This document shows, one piece after another, positions 51,807 through 64,000 of a stretch of 64,000 nucleotides of DNA. A model generated the notes under the pieces. The model searched no databases and was not told the origin of the DNA. It worked only from the letters and a program-made list of their open reading frames with translations. Where the stretch lies: positions 10,172,896-10,236,895 of the forward strand of contig CM029119.1 in the NCBI GenBank assembly GCA_016859345.1, read 5' to 3'. Numbering within the stretch: the stretch's first letter is position 1; each line of letters begins with the position of its first letter. The translations under genes and the position numbers were made by a program. This DNA comes from Istiophorus platypterus (lineage: Eukaryota; Chordata; Actinopteri; Istiophoriformes; Istiophoridae).

Positions 51807-54800
51807 TTATTCCATAGTTTCAGCCTTGTCTTTAAAAATATTTAATGAGTCACAAAGATATTTTGAGGTAGAGTGAACGCTTTCTGGTTTTCACAGCATG
51901 GCGTGTCTAAGCAGTATGGACACAAACTGGGGACTCATTGATGATACTGTGTTGGTATCGTGTAAAATAAGGACGAAACCATTCTCTCTCACAGCCACTT
52001 GTAGGTCTTCTTGGTGAGGCCAGGTCAAGGATGATGATTTGGGCTGTCAATTCAAGTACTTTCAACTGGAAACACTGTCAGTTTAAAATAGAAAAGCTAA
52101 AAAGGGGTAAAAGCCTTTTGAGCAAACTACTCAGAGTTAACTGACATATAGTATGAGTCCAGCGCCTACTACCCCTAAGGGCTTGATGGAGAAAAATCCA
52201 AAAATAAGAACCCATTTGTAAGCAACCCAAAATAGCACATAAGTAAACTGATTCATCTGAGTGGGTCACAATGCAGTACTTCATTATTCAAAAAGCACTG
52301 GGATATGTAGAACTGCAAATTCTTTTTTTTTTTTTTTGAGTATTTAACTCATTAGTTCCTTGGAAAAAGATTTTATACAATACAAGCATGAATTTGTAGT
52401 ATAATAGGACTTTGGAGGACTGTCAAGCTGCCATTAATAAAAACTCAGTGGCTTTAACGTTTAAAAGCCAATGAGAAAATAAACTGATGAGAGCTTAATT
52501 AACACTTAAACTGCAATTATCATTCTCATCCATGCTGTGGTCACAAGCTATTAAAGTTTTTTGTTCTTAATATTGAGTCTATTCATTCTGGTCTTGATTG
52601 CCTTTAACTATAGCTCTGCAGATGGAGAAAGTGAAGCTCAAAGACAAAATCACCATCATTGTTTCAAAAACATCATCTATCAAGCACAAGCATGAAGTGC
52701 TCGCTTAGACAATCTACTGGATTTTGTAAGATAGAATGCTGAAAGACTTTCATCGATTAGTTCAAGGTTTTTTTTAGTGAGTACAGATTTGATGATGAAA
52801 TAAATCGGTTTCATCTTTAACTCAAGCAGCAAGAAAGACTGTTGACAGATTATACAGTTGATCGATTTTGCTATTTTTCAGTGTGAGCTTCACTGGCTTT
52901 ATACAAACATTGTATTCAAGCAGGCCACTGCTCCACACTTTGGTCTATTTGTTTGCCATCAACTCCATATTTTCCCCTAGATGAAGATGGCTCTAAGAAT
53001 TTTAACAGACACTGTGGTTTAGTAGGAACACTGTAGAAACACCACAACTGCTACTGCAGAGCAAAGACTAATGAGAGGGTTAAGGAAGTGTACCCACATA
53101 ATGTTTGTATTGCATGCTTAAGCAGCACAGGGGTGTTGTGATTCACATTTTTCTAGACTGTAGAGGCGGTACTGTGAATACATCTTGCAATGTATATATA
53201 AACGGAATGGAAAGATTTACAAAATGATCAATTTGTAATCTGCAATGAAAATCGACTGGAATTGACTGGCTGATACCTAAAGTTTGAGCGTGAAACTAAG
53301 CATATTGCTTTGCGAGTTTATTAAACATGCTGATCCTCAAATATTCATTTTATAAATAGTTTACTCAAAAGACAAATGAGGATTGTACAGTAAGAAATGC
53401 TTAAATTTGCTCATTGCTAGCTTACATGTCAAGTTAATTGATATGTGAGTTCAAAAAACTGGCATTTACCTCAAAATATTGCTATCAAATTAAAGTTGTT
53501 TTACAATGTCCTCCAGTTTCACAACTACAAATAAAGTGTAAACAACAACTGATGTTAACATGTTGTTAAAGTGCCAATAAGTGAAGAGAAAATAAATGAC
53601 TACTAGCTACTGGAAACTTTCGAAAAATCAGCTTTGCAAATGTTTTCTGAAGAAGGAAGCGCATTTAACATATTTGCTAGGTTGCATTTGTTAGTAACCT
53701 ATCTTAGTACCCCTTTGAACTAAAATAAAGTATAAATCAGTCTCTGCTCAGTGCCTCATGCATATATACTGGGTTGGAAAGGGAAGAGATGACCATCTGC
53801 TTTCCACCTGCTAGTCCAAAAACATGTTTTGTTGGTCTCAAAGAAGGCCAACAAGCTGTCAACTGAAGGCAGTAAATATAATTAGAAGTACTATTTACTT
53901 ATGTCATTTAAAAATTTAGCAACTCTAGTTTCTGCAGAAACTGGGTCAAGGAAAAGCCACTAAGGGACATTTTGAAAGATGAGATGTTTCTTAAACTCCA
54001 AACAGCCATCAAGTGAGGAGGCCTTTAGCTAGACAGCGCAAGGCAAATTACATAGTACAACACCTAAATAAGCTCAATATTGTGCCCATTTTTAAGATGG
54101 ACTTATAACACTAATCAAGAAATCAGTGCACAATAGAACTTAATCAAATTGAGAGGACAATGCCATAATTAAACTATTGTTTGATAATATTTCCAAAAGA
54201 CACTTTTTTAGAATGAACAACAGAATAATAAGATATCTCAATGGAACTCAATAAATCTTTCAGGTGATACTTATAGAAGACTCTTCCACCTGAATATAGT
54301 ACTTCCAACTGCAGTCTTCACTCCACGGTACATTAACAGCAGTGTCTTGTCAGTCCCATTCCTAGGCAGCAGCTCAGAGAGGCAAATTACAGGACAAGGA
54401 TAAGTGGGTTCCAAGAAGTGGTCTCTTGCCAGATTACGTAACAATGGAGGATGAACTCAGGCAAGCACGTCATGTGAGGACATATACCCGTGATGAATAT
54501 TTTCTCCTACACGTGCGGAGGGTTTCCTGTTTTGCGAGATCACCCTCAAGCACATCTTTTGTGTCCTAGTCCCTGCGATCCCCCTCACATCATTACCAGT
54601 CATTGTGAAATAAGTGGAGCATCATTGTTCCAGTGATGTGTCACAGAGTAATTCTGCTCAGTTGTACTACAAAGGGATCCTGTCACAAATGTGACTTTGG
54701 AGCTATAGATTTTTGGGTCAATTTCTGATGCAGTCAGAAACTCTGCTCTACTTTAATAATTCCTCGGAGCAGATTAAGATAAGCATCTCCCTTCCTGTCC

Positions 54801-56729
54801 TAAATTCAATGAAATGACAACCCCTAGTGTGCCCCTGATGCTGAAAAGAGAGAAAACTCGAGCTGTGATATGTCTTGCTTAAGAAAACTTGCACTGAATT
54901 TTCAATAAGTTTGACCTGGGTCAGACTTAGCTGAGCCAGCCTAACCTCAATCCCAGACTTTCAAGCACATAGAAGAAAACCCTGCTGAATAACCTCACAA
55001 AGGATGAGGATAATTAGGATGACTGGAAGGGTTTTCAAAAGGCTGTGGTTACCCTGCAGTTCTTTACAATATGACTTTTCTCTTACAGTCACACCAGGAT
55101 TTTGCTTGCAGTTTTACTGCAATGTCGATGCCAGAAGTGAATGTGGCCAACTAATTAGAATATCATATTGTCTGCTTCACTCCGGGGAAAAAATGTAGAT
55201 GTAGGTACGATATGTGTCAATTCATTGATACGTCAGGACATTGTGAGGGAGTAGGAAAATAAAGTAATAAAGGCATAGATCTAAAAGCACACAACCTTAT
55301 TTACAACAGCTATTTACAGGCAATTGTTAACATGATGTACAATGTGAACTCACATTATCTTATCGCCAGAATCGGTTATCCAAAATCACATATGTACGAC
55401 AAGACTAACAGAAGCCTGAATGGCATTCAGTAGGAAATATAACAACCTAGTGGGATCCAAATTAAATTTTCTGTTTACAACACCTATTGTGAGCACAAAG
55501 GGTCAGCAGGTGGCCCTCCGAGGTTACCGTTTGATTGTTCATTTTGTGGTCTGAAATATTATTCAGTAGTTTTAGTGGCCCCACTGAACAGTGTTAACCT
55601 CTCCACGTCACACAAACTTTATATCAAGAATCAAGGAGCTCTCTGTGACCAATTCAGACTCCGCTGCATTGTATTGATCCGTCAATACAGGACACTGGTG
55701 CTAATAGAGGGCAATAAAGTAACTATAAACCCGCTGGAGCTCACTAGTGCATCACTGTAAAAGACTGATAGCGGCACACAAGAGCCGCAGAGGCAAGAAG
55801 ACTAACAAATAAGATTTCTACTTTTTTTATTTTATACCCCCTCCATAAACACAAAGAGGGCTTTTATGGATTCTTTGTGAGGGAGACAATAAGACAGCAT
55901 TTCACCACAGAGAGCAACAAATGTAAAGTGTACAATTTGGGGTCTTTTATGGTCTCTGAGACTATAAGCTCAATTGAAATGGTTGCTTTCCATTTGAGCC
56001 TTAAATATGCATGTGCTGAGAGCCTGGTGGGGGAAAATAGTTGGCCTTTTTGTTTGTTTACCATGTCTCAGGGGAATTTTTGTAAAATGGCTGAAGAAAG
56101 CTAATTGCCTTTTTTGTTACTCCTAACCTTTAACATTTCGATGCATGTAACTTCCTGCAATTATACTGTGTGCCAAAGGATATGTGATTTTCCCATTTGA
56201 TTTCAGTAATCTGTTCCCTTTGGAGTCAGTTGTATGTGTGGTACGGAGGCCCAGCAGTATTAAACAACCGTCTAAGTGAAAAGTTTTTTGTCTTTGCCAA
56301 ATCTTATTTCTGTCAGTAACCATTAGCCATCAAACACACCATCTGTAAATTAGTAGTGTGATAATAATTGCCAAGGAGGAACTCAAATTTAACCTTTACT
56401 CTCATACTGCAGAGTCATACTCAATGAAGCCTCAGCTCTGGTTTGGCCAGTTGTACAGTCATCTTTCTGACCACCTGGCTATCCTGCATAAACATAGCCA
56501 CATATTCTTATGATTATGGCAGCAGGAGAGAGCCATGTAAGAAGAAACACGATAAAACATTGGGGAATGCAGAAGAGCCAGATTAAAAGAAGAACGGTCA
56601 AAACTGAAACAGTAGTTATCAAAATATCCAGGCTGTTAGTCCTTGGTATGGGTCAAGCTCCAAAAACATTGGATCCGACATTCTCCAACTCAAGCCACAG
56701 CATAAGCAAAAGTATTATCACAAGTACTT

Positions 56730-56732
56730 GTA

Positions 56733-56766
<34 letters not shown>

Positions 56767-56780
56767 TTTTGGGGGGGGGT
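56730..56780. repeat. (TA)n, poly-T and poly-G compound tract
   Basis: A TA array runs into more than 20 T and then about 10 G. This is low-complexity DNA prone to sequencing error, and the open frame covering it is an artefact. Confidence 0.93.
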
Positions 56781-58019
56781 GTCAGCTCTTTCAGTGATGC
56801 AGAGTAAACTCTGAACATAACAGATATTTCTGAAGAAAGAGCAAATGCATAATCAAGTAATTATTCCAAACAGCAAGAACTGTGTGATCACAGTGTTGAT
56901 TATACAGTATGTCCCAAAAAGAAACAGAAATTGAGAAGACAAACAATCAAACAAAAGAATACACTGATTTTTTTACATTTACTCTGACATTTACTAGATT
57001 TATAAGCTTCCTTGTAACCTTGTGGTGAGCAGAATTTCATTCTACAAGAGCCTTAATTTATCTAATGTTATCTCCAATTATCCGTGTTATAGTTATTCAT
57101 ATAGTATTTATACAACAAAAACCACTAACGCCCTTAAAGTATCCCTCTTAACAGAAAAGGGACCTGTGTAACAAGCATTTCTATGTGTTGAGTGACAGGT
57201 GAGTTAAAATCAATGCTGTCAGAGGTTGGATAGAGTCACAGTGGTTGCACAAGAGCTTTGATACGAGTTTCATACATTTTTACTAGCTCACAGTGAGAAG
57301 ACGACAGTTGACTGAAACAAATGTTTTGGACGCATAATACACATATATCATAGATAATGGGTGTGTACAAAATAGATGTTGACAAAGCACTGGAGTGAGG
57401 AAGAAAGGTTTAATTCATGAACTTTTTAAAATCAATTTCAATGCAACCCATCAGGGGAATCCAACTGTTACACTAATTTTGAGTGTATTTAACCCCCGAA
57501 ACGTTGTCCAGATTTTGCAGTAACCATAATTCCAGTTATCAATGGAAAATCAACTGTAACGGAGAGAAAGGTATGATCAGATATATTATTCCTCTAGGCC
57601 AAATGATGGTCGTAATCTTCATATTCAACCTTATTTTTTTTACAGAGGTATCTCACAGTAAACTCACTTTCAGAAGACAGTAACACTGCAGATAATACTG
57701 GCAGAAAAAGCTTTTGAAACTATTAATTGAGCCGTACTTGAGCATAAAAGTAAAATATGAATCCTGAAATTGACTGCTATTCCCCCTTTTCTGCAGTGCT
57801 ATCGATAGCTCTCATAGACTTTCTGCAGTGTTAAATGGATGGCTGATATAGATTTCTATTAAGATGGTGAAGCAAATTTTATTTTTCCTCTGAACCGTTC
57901 TGTCAGACTCTTCTCAGCATAGTAACATTGGATGTGGTGTCTATTTTTTTTTTTCTCTGTTTAACTCCAAAGATGCTTAGGTTCGGTCTAACCGAGCTTC
58001 ACATTATCACCCCCTAGCA

Positions 58020-58705
58020 GAAGAGCCCGTGGCATCTTTCCAACCTTCTTGACCGCACTAATCTCACTTCCTCCACTTGACACCACTGTCTCTGTGAACT
58101 ACCTACACTAAATCCATATTTCTATATGCCCCTCTACTTCCTTTGACCTTCTCTGTTCACTTTCTTCTAGACTTCCCTGTCAATCTGACTGCCGCTTTGC
58201 TGTATAAAGCCTTGCAAATGACCTGAACACGAGTTCAGGTTGCTGGAAGAAAGTGACTCGAATCTGGCTTGTCTGATGACCTCTCTCACTTTCAGTTGCT
58301 ACCTGCCTTCTTATCGACATTTATTCCAGCTACTACCTCAACCCTCTTCGTCTAATTCCAATCCTGTGCTTCTAACCTCAGCAAATAATTTTCTGTATAC
58401 CTCTCTTCACCCCCATCGTCTCATGCCTCCCTGCCCTCTTCCCTCTGAGGGTTCTGTCACCTGCCTTGATGAGAAGTTAGACAATGTTCAAAGATCTTTC
58501 TCTTAACTACCCACTGGCCCCGTCCTCAATTCCTTCCACTACTTCCTCTGCTGGCCTTTATGACTTTGGTTTAAATTATCTATCTCCTATCTCCACAGAT
58601 GGGGTCCTGAAACTGATCCACAGTCTTGCCACTTTTCCTGATTGCTATCATCAGTACCTATCTGACAGCAGAGCGATTACAATCTGTCTTCAAGTCAGGT
58701 GAACT
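58020..58705 (+). pseudogene. L2-like LINE fragment between endonuclease and polymerase
   Basis: The stretch is rich in C and T and shows weak protein similarity across frames: 'SGLSDDLSHFQLLPAFLSTF', then 'SVYLSSPPSSHASLPSS', then in another frame 'LDEKLDNVQRSFS'. In fish L2 elements this linker has 'dLS.yQsLLs.Fs...' followed by a Pro/Ser-rich stretch and 'F..KI..IR..FS' (recalled). Many stops and frame changes are present. The assignment is by pattern only. Confidence 0.45.
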
Positions 58706-59450
58706 GCTACTATGGGAACACTTCAAAATAATGGAATTTTACATGCTTTAAGAAAGTTACTCTATATCAATAAGATGATATGTATAATACTATAACATTT
58801 ATAGTAGTGCCTAATCATATAGAGAGTTTATATGAGCTATAAGAGGGAAAAACCACTGTTGGTACATCATTTACAACCATACGTCATCAACTATTAGGAC
58901 TTATATATGTGGTTAGACATGTATTCTCTTATTTAGGAACACTGCAAGTTTGAACCATTTTACCAGTCGTGATGGTCATCTTTATACATCCACACAAATA
59001 TTCATCACACACAACATCCCAGGGTTTGAAAGACAATTCTGCAGTAACGTATGGACGTAAGATACTGTTTCATTCTAGGTGGCATTCTCAGCCAACTGCA
59101 TCAGTTTACTGTATTCTGATGACCTATAAGCAGCACTAATGTGCAGAAACTACGCCTCTCTTCACAGTAAAAGTTTGCTTATAGTTGCCTCTCTCCACTA
59201 GTGTAAACAACTTGGATAATGCAAAAATCACCTACAATTTTCCACATGACATGATAGACTGACTAACATATTGATACACAATAATCAAACCTCTTTGAGT
59301 CCACCTGTAGCATAAATCAGAATCAGTTCTATTGATGTACGGGCATTTGCTCTGGAGACTGGTCTAATTTTGGTGAGTTCTGGAGCTTAACTATGGTGGT
59401 CGATATGTGCAGCAGACCAGATGAGCATAGAAAATCAAGATCTAAGTGTA

Positions 59451-59481
59451 TATATATATATAAAATATGTATATATATATG
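59451..59481. repeat. Imperfect (TA)n tract
   Basis: Two TA runs are separated by 'aaatatg'. Confidence 0.85.
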
Positions 59482-61158
59482 AGTATAGTGTATTTCTTGA
59501 ATATAAAAATGATGATAGTAAGTTGTGTCAAATGTATTATAACAAAAAAAGTCTGATATGATGAGTTATCTAAAGCTGTACTAAACTCTTTTCTCTATAT
59601 AAACAATGACAATGTGCAATGTGAGTGTGTTTGTACTAATGAACATACAGAGAATTATCATCCAACTGCAGTTCCCCCCACCTCTATGGAGCATTTTAGC
59701 ATCTTTAATCTCATTGTTTTGGTTTTCAGACACACAACTTTTTAACAACCAGAACTGATTTCGTTCAGCCTCACAGTTTTCTTCAATCTCATTTCCAGAT
59801 GCAGCAGGCAGCTGTTCTCTGCAAAACAACAACTGATAAACTGACTCTACATTACCTGCTGATCACGGTGGAGCACTTGGAACCTAAAGAGGTAATTATT
59901 TGATTTATATAATCCAAGATCGATTAATGCCTCTTTAATAGCTTTCCAATTCAGTAATTTAAAATTAACTGGTAAAACACTGGGTGGACTAAATAGCATA
60001 CAATATTACTGTTAATAAGGTCATATAGTCATAGTCATATAGTCATTGCAATAGTCATGAAATAAAATGCCACTTTTATGAGGGTTGAATTTTAAAAATT
60101 AAAATTGTATGAAGCTCTTAGTTTTTTTATGAAACAATGTTCATATATGGTTTTAGGGAATGAAAAGCATAGGATAACAGTAACCATTTGTACAACCATC
60201 TCTATCATTATAACAAAGAGTGAAATACCTAGAAAAGAATCTTGGACCTGCATTTCTATTTTTAAAAGACAACAACATTCTAGAAATGTACTTTATTTTG
60301 AGAAGCAGCTTAAAAACTATCAGGAAACATACGAAGAGGTTAGATTGATGTGGAATGTTCCCATCAGTCGTTTTCAAACATAAGCAAGACTAGGTCAAAA
60401 CCTACTAAATGGCTGGAGCGTGTATGGTCAATGTGCAAAATTAAGGATGTAGTTGAAAACTGTGGTGAAACTGCTGTAAACAGCTACTTCCAATGGAAAG
60501 TAGTTAAAGCCTGCCCAAGAAGTTACTAAATGATGCTCGTTGATGTAACAGGGTAATTAGCATATTCATGAAAACATTGTATTGTAATTGTATTCTGCCT
60601 GGTGTCAACCTGTTTCAGCCCTTTGTCTGTTTGCTTCTCTCTTATTCTGTGCTCACTTATACAGTAAATCTTAATTAATTTTTTAAATCTCATACAGCCT
60701 AATTCCTCTTAAAACGGCTCTCATTTACATGTTATCCTGTTTCTGCTGTCAGACAATGAATTGGGTATGAAATATCTTTGTCAGCTGCCGTGTGATCAGT
60801 TGGATTAGAGGCATAGAGAGCTGTGCCTTCAGAGGGAAAGCCTGACCTCGCATTTGCAGGGCAATGCTGCCAACTCTCTTCCTTGGAAAGTAGCTTAGGT
60901 TTGTCCAAAAAGTTGTCAGAAAACTATCTAGGGAAGCTCAAATAGTTGGTAATACTAGGGACAAAAGCAACACTCCCTATAAACGCCCCCTAATGATATA
61001 TAGAAAAATCTAAGCAGTCACTCTAAAAGAGCAAAAGCTAATGGGAAACTCCCTCGAACACTCGGCCGGCTAATCTATGGTGTAACTTCATCACAAAATG
61101 AACTCTACCACTGACTCATGGACATTCAGGGATCAACAACTGATCTCAGTAGTGAAAT

Positions 61159-61160
<2 letters not shown>

Positions 61161-61199
<39 letters not shown>
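61161..61199. repeat. (AG)n microsatellite
   Basis: This is an uninterrupted AG purine array of about 19 units. A homopurine-homopyrimidine mirror tract like this can form a triplex. Confidence 0.95.
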
Positions 61200-61202
<3 letters not shown>

Positions 61203-61984
61203 TCGCTTATATAAGACAGGGTAACCAAATCACACACCCATCCAAGCAGAAGTCTACAAGGAATGCCAGTGGCCTATGGTAACCATGGACCAAGCCATAA
61301 CCAACCAACTCAAATAGTAAACACCAGGGGCAACTGGTACCAGTTTGTCTGGCTGAAGGGGGGGGGGGGGGCATCCCACGCATTTACACGCACCGTTCAA
61401 AAAACACAAATCTTCCATCTTGAAGAAAAGAAAAAAATAAATACCTATTCACAAAGTATTAATATCTGTCCTTCACTACATTTACTAGAAATCTAATAAA
61501 GGCCTTTGAGCTTTGTTCAGCTTAAGAGATCATACGCATCACTTTGAAATACTTGCATATTCACTCAACTGGCAATACACACACACATAAGGATACAAAG
61601 CAGTTGCAGATTGCACATAAATAAGTTAAATATAACAAATCCTTTTCATAACACTACAGGGTTTTATTAGGTGAGCTTCCAAAGAACAGTAGATGTTTTA
61701 ATTATAATTATAATCAGCATGAATAAAAGTGAAAAATGTGAAAGTGAATAAAAAAAACAGGGCTTTCATTATCACATATGTAACCTCTGATATCAGTATA
61801 TCAGTATTTTTGATTAAAGTTTGGCCATTCAGGACCATCATGCTCAAGAATTACAGACTACAAAATGTTGTCCCTCTTTAAAATGTGAATGGGTTGTTAT
61901 TTTACAATATATATGTTTTATTTATATACATTAGTATTGGAGGTTAGCAAATATGTTATATTTAGGCACTGGCAAAACTTGGTC

Positions 61985-62215
61985 AAGGTTGGGGAAAGAT
62001 GAAGGTTTTGGTTAACACATAAAAAGTTAAAAGTGATATCAGACACCACTGGTTTGTTTAAATTTAACTGAAACCACATCTTTCCCTAACCTTAACCTAA
62101 GTGTTTTTGTTGCCTAAACCTAACCAAAGACCGGACTGTGGATGCAAACCCAGGTCTCTGGTTTGACAGTCGTGCTCTTAATATGCCCACCATCTACCCC
62201 AATAACCTCCTGGCG
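61985..62215 (+). repeat. Fold-back dispersed repeat with inverted arms
   Basis: The left arm 'ggttggggaaagatgaaggt' (from 61988) pairs with the right arm 'aaaccacatctttccctaac' followed by 'c' (from 62071). The right arm reversed and complemented is 'ggttagggaaagatgtggtt' with one more 't'. The right arm continues 'cttaacctaagtgtttttgt' 'tgcctaaacctaaccaa', a phrase I recall from a common fish repeat. Confidence 0.6.
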
Positions 62216-64000
62216 ACTCTGCAGCCGTTAATATATGTCATGCTTGATTCATTAAAAACAAAGTTGCTTCTGGAACCTAAGCCAGAAATTATATTGCCAC
62301 CACAGTATAATTGGGAAAGCAGTTTAGTTGTATATGAATATAATTTGAAGGGGACAGGGTTATATTACTGGTGTGACTTATTTTATCCCTGAGGAAAAAA
62401 GGCTTCCAACATTTTTATTGCAAAATATAAAGTAAGCATATCACACTGTATATCCTGCACTTGTCATGTGAAACTGATATTTTGGTTCTGTGAAAAGAAA
62501 TTCCCAAATTAAACAGAAACAGCACTTTGTCAAAGTTCTCAGTAGTCTTCTAGCCAATGAAAAGCACTGTGCAGCCGAAAGTGGAGTGCAAAGTCACTTC
62601 ACCTCACCTTTTCATAAACCACAGCACTTTGTTGTTGTTTCCTTCTATTCCTTCCTCCTGCTGTGAACAAGAAGTTGGTTATCATTGATCAGCTTTTTGT
62701 GATGTTCCTATACAACTTTCAAGTTGCTCTAAGAGGTCCTAGATGTTTATGAGTTCAGGAGGGGGCTGCATATGGAGCAACCTGTAGATTTACCATAAAA
62801 GGAAATACGCCAAGCTTCATTGTCTCATGTTCAATTTATGACTAATGCATGGACAACATGTGACCATTGCATAGATTTCTACCCTACTGGAGGATGTGTT
62901 TGGGTAGAAGTTAAGATTATCTACTGGAAATAAGTTTTTCGTCTAAAGAAACACGGGAAAAGACGATTGTTAACCATTTCTATTGAGAGACCGTTCCTTT
63001 GACTTTCTGTGATAAGGTTTGTCTGTCTCCTATATTGTAACTTACAATATATTTCACTTTAACACTATCAGTGTATTGGTGTGTTTAATTGTATTCAGAG
63101 CCCTTTGTAATTTTCCACAACACTGCCTCATCTCCTCTCAGACAGACTACCGTTTCCTAAGAGTCATAACTGCTTTCAGTTTAATGTCTTCAATACCTTC
63201 TTTGTTGGTGATATTCAGTTCCTGATCTGAGAGAGTCACTTCTCCCAGTGTGTGATAATTTTGTGTTTAATCCATAAGAAAACATTATTGTAGCCATCAC
63301 TGTAGGACCGCAACAATACTCCTAACATTTCACCCAGCCTGCATTCAGCTGCATGGTGGAAAAACAAGCTTTAACAAACAATATTGTAAACTGTTAACTG
63401 AGTCTGCAGCCATTTACAGATGTGAAACATACTCCACATAGCCTACATACATTCCCGCATGCATGCAAATTCATGCTCATTACCACACTTTCTTCACCTG
63501 TGTAGACAAGTAATGGTTTTATCTTTCATTAACACATACTACTCGACCATACTATTCTTCTTTTATACACATTTCCATCATGTTAAGTGCATTTTAATCT
63601 AATTCTCATTAGATATGATTAAATTCAATTAGATTAAATAGAGTGAGATGTTGTCTGGGAAATTATCTGGGTGCTTGTTATCTCATCTGCAGTTAGTTAA
63701 TTTGTGTTGTGACTACTACAGCTAAATTTAATTTTGCACTCATTAAAAATTAGTGCACCACCTTCTTTTGAAGGAAAACGGACAAACCAAACTGATCAAT
63801 CTGTTCATCATAAGTAGTAGACACTTGATATAGGGTGAAAGAACACACAAGAGCGCTACTTAACAATAAATAAAGATTTACGTAGGGCTAAATGTCTAAA
63901 AGCAAATGAATAAATGAGACATTAATAATGAACTCATAACAAAAATATTGGAATAAAACTCATGAATAAAGATGACAATAAAAGCCGACCACTAAGTCTG

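Larger units (their letters stand above)
49081..64000. other. Non-coding stretch, probably upstream nrg3 intron (part 4)
   Basis: This contains an L2-like LINE scrap, a fold-back repeat and several simple repeats (listed). Long parts, such as 49100-51770, 51810-56720 and 62400-64000, are AT-rich with nothing recognisable. Confidence 0.55.

Noticed and set aside
52640..52700. Minus-strand NNDGDFVFE-like reading, reminiscent of the EGF exon CLNDGECFVIE
   Set aside because: There is no cysteine at the required places, a stop codon lies directly before it in that frame, and no splice sites fit. Chance similarity.

Overview
The window looks like vertebrate nuclear DNA, most probably from a ray-finned (teleost) fish. 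It is AT-rich and gene-poor, with short coding blocks flanked by GT/AG splice sites. It also carries many CA/TG and TA microsatellites, decayed Tc1-like transposons, CR1/L2-type LINE scraps and short dispersed repeats of kinds I recall from fish genomes. No bacterial-style gene, operon, rRNA, tRNA or CRISPR array was seen. Nearly all open frames are chance openings in intron or repeat DNA.

The one protein-coding gene I can support lies on the minus strand and is a neuregulin-3 (nrg3) orthologue or paralogue. Reading from high to low coordinates, the exons are: the C-terminal third of the EGF-like domain (22758-22685), a 27-nt juxtamembrane microexon (16419-16393), the transmembrane exon (10873-10771), a cytoplasmic exon (8123-7997), and a fifth, less certain cytoplasmic exon (2609-2500). 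All four junctions keep a single reading frame (phases 1, 1, 2 and 0), which is strong internal evidence. The exon for the first part of the EGF domain, the large N-terminal exon and the 3' end of the gene were not found. About 41 kb from 22759 to 64000 is therefore probably one large upstream intron, and the 3' exons probably lie beyond position 1.

Layout: 1-2499 is downstream intron with a decayed dispersed repeat; 2500-22758 holds the exons and four introns of 2.6-6.3 kb, with a Tc1-like relic at 12.6-14.0 kb, a LINE reverse-transcriptase scrap near 11.8 kb and a SINE-like repeat at 9.5 kb; 22759-64000 is intronic, with a fold-back repeat (27.2 kb), a second Tc1-like relic (33.2-34.2 kb), two L2-like LINE pieces (40.7 and 58 kb), other dispersed repeats, and an apparently perfect 1087-bp tandem duplication (46907-49080).

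I did not find an undescribed multi-gene system. The items most worth a second look are the in-frame skippable microexon with an unusually placed pyrimidine tract, the candidate exon at 2500-2609, and the tandem duplication, which is either very young or an assembly artefact. Family assignments rest on memory of NRG3 and fish repeats; no database search was run.
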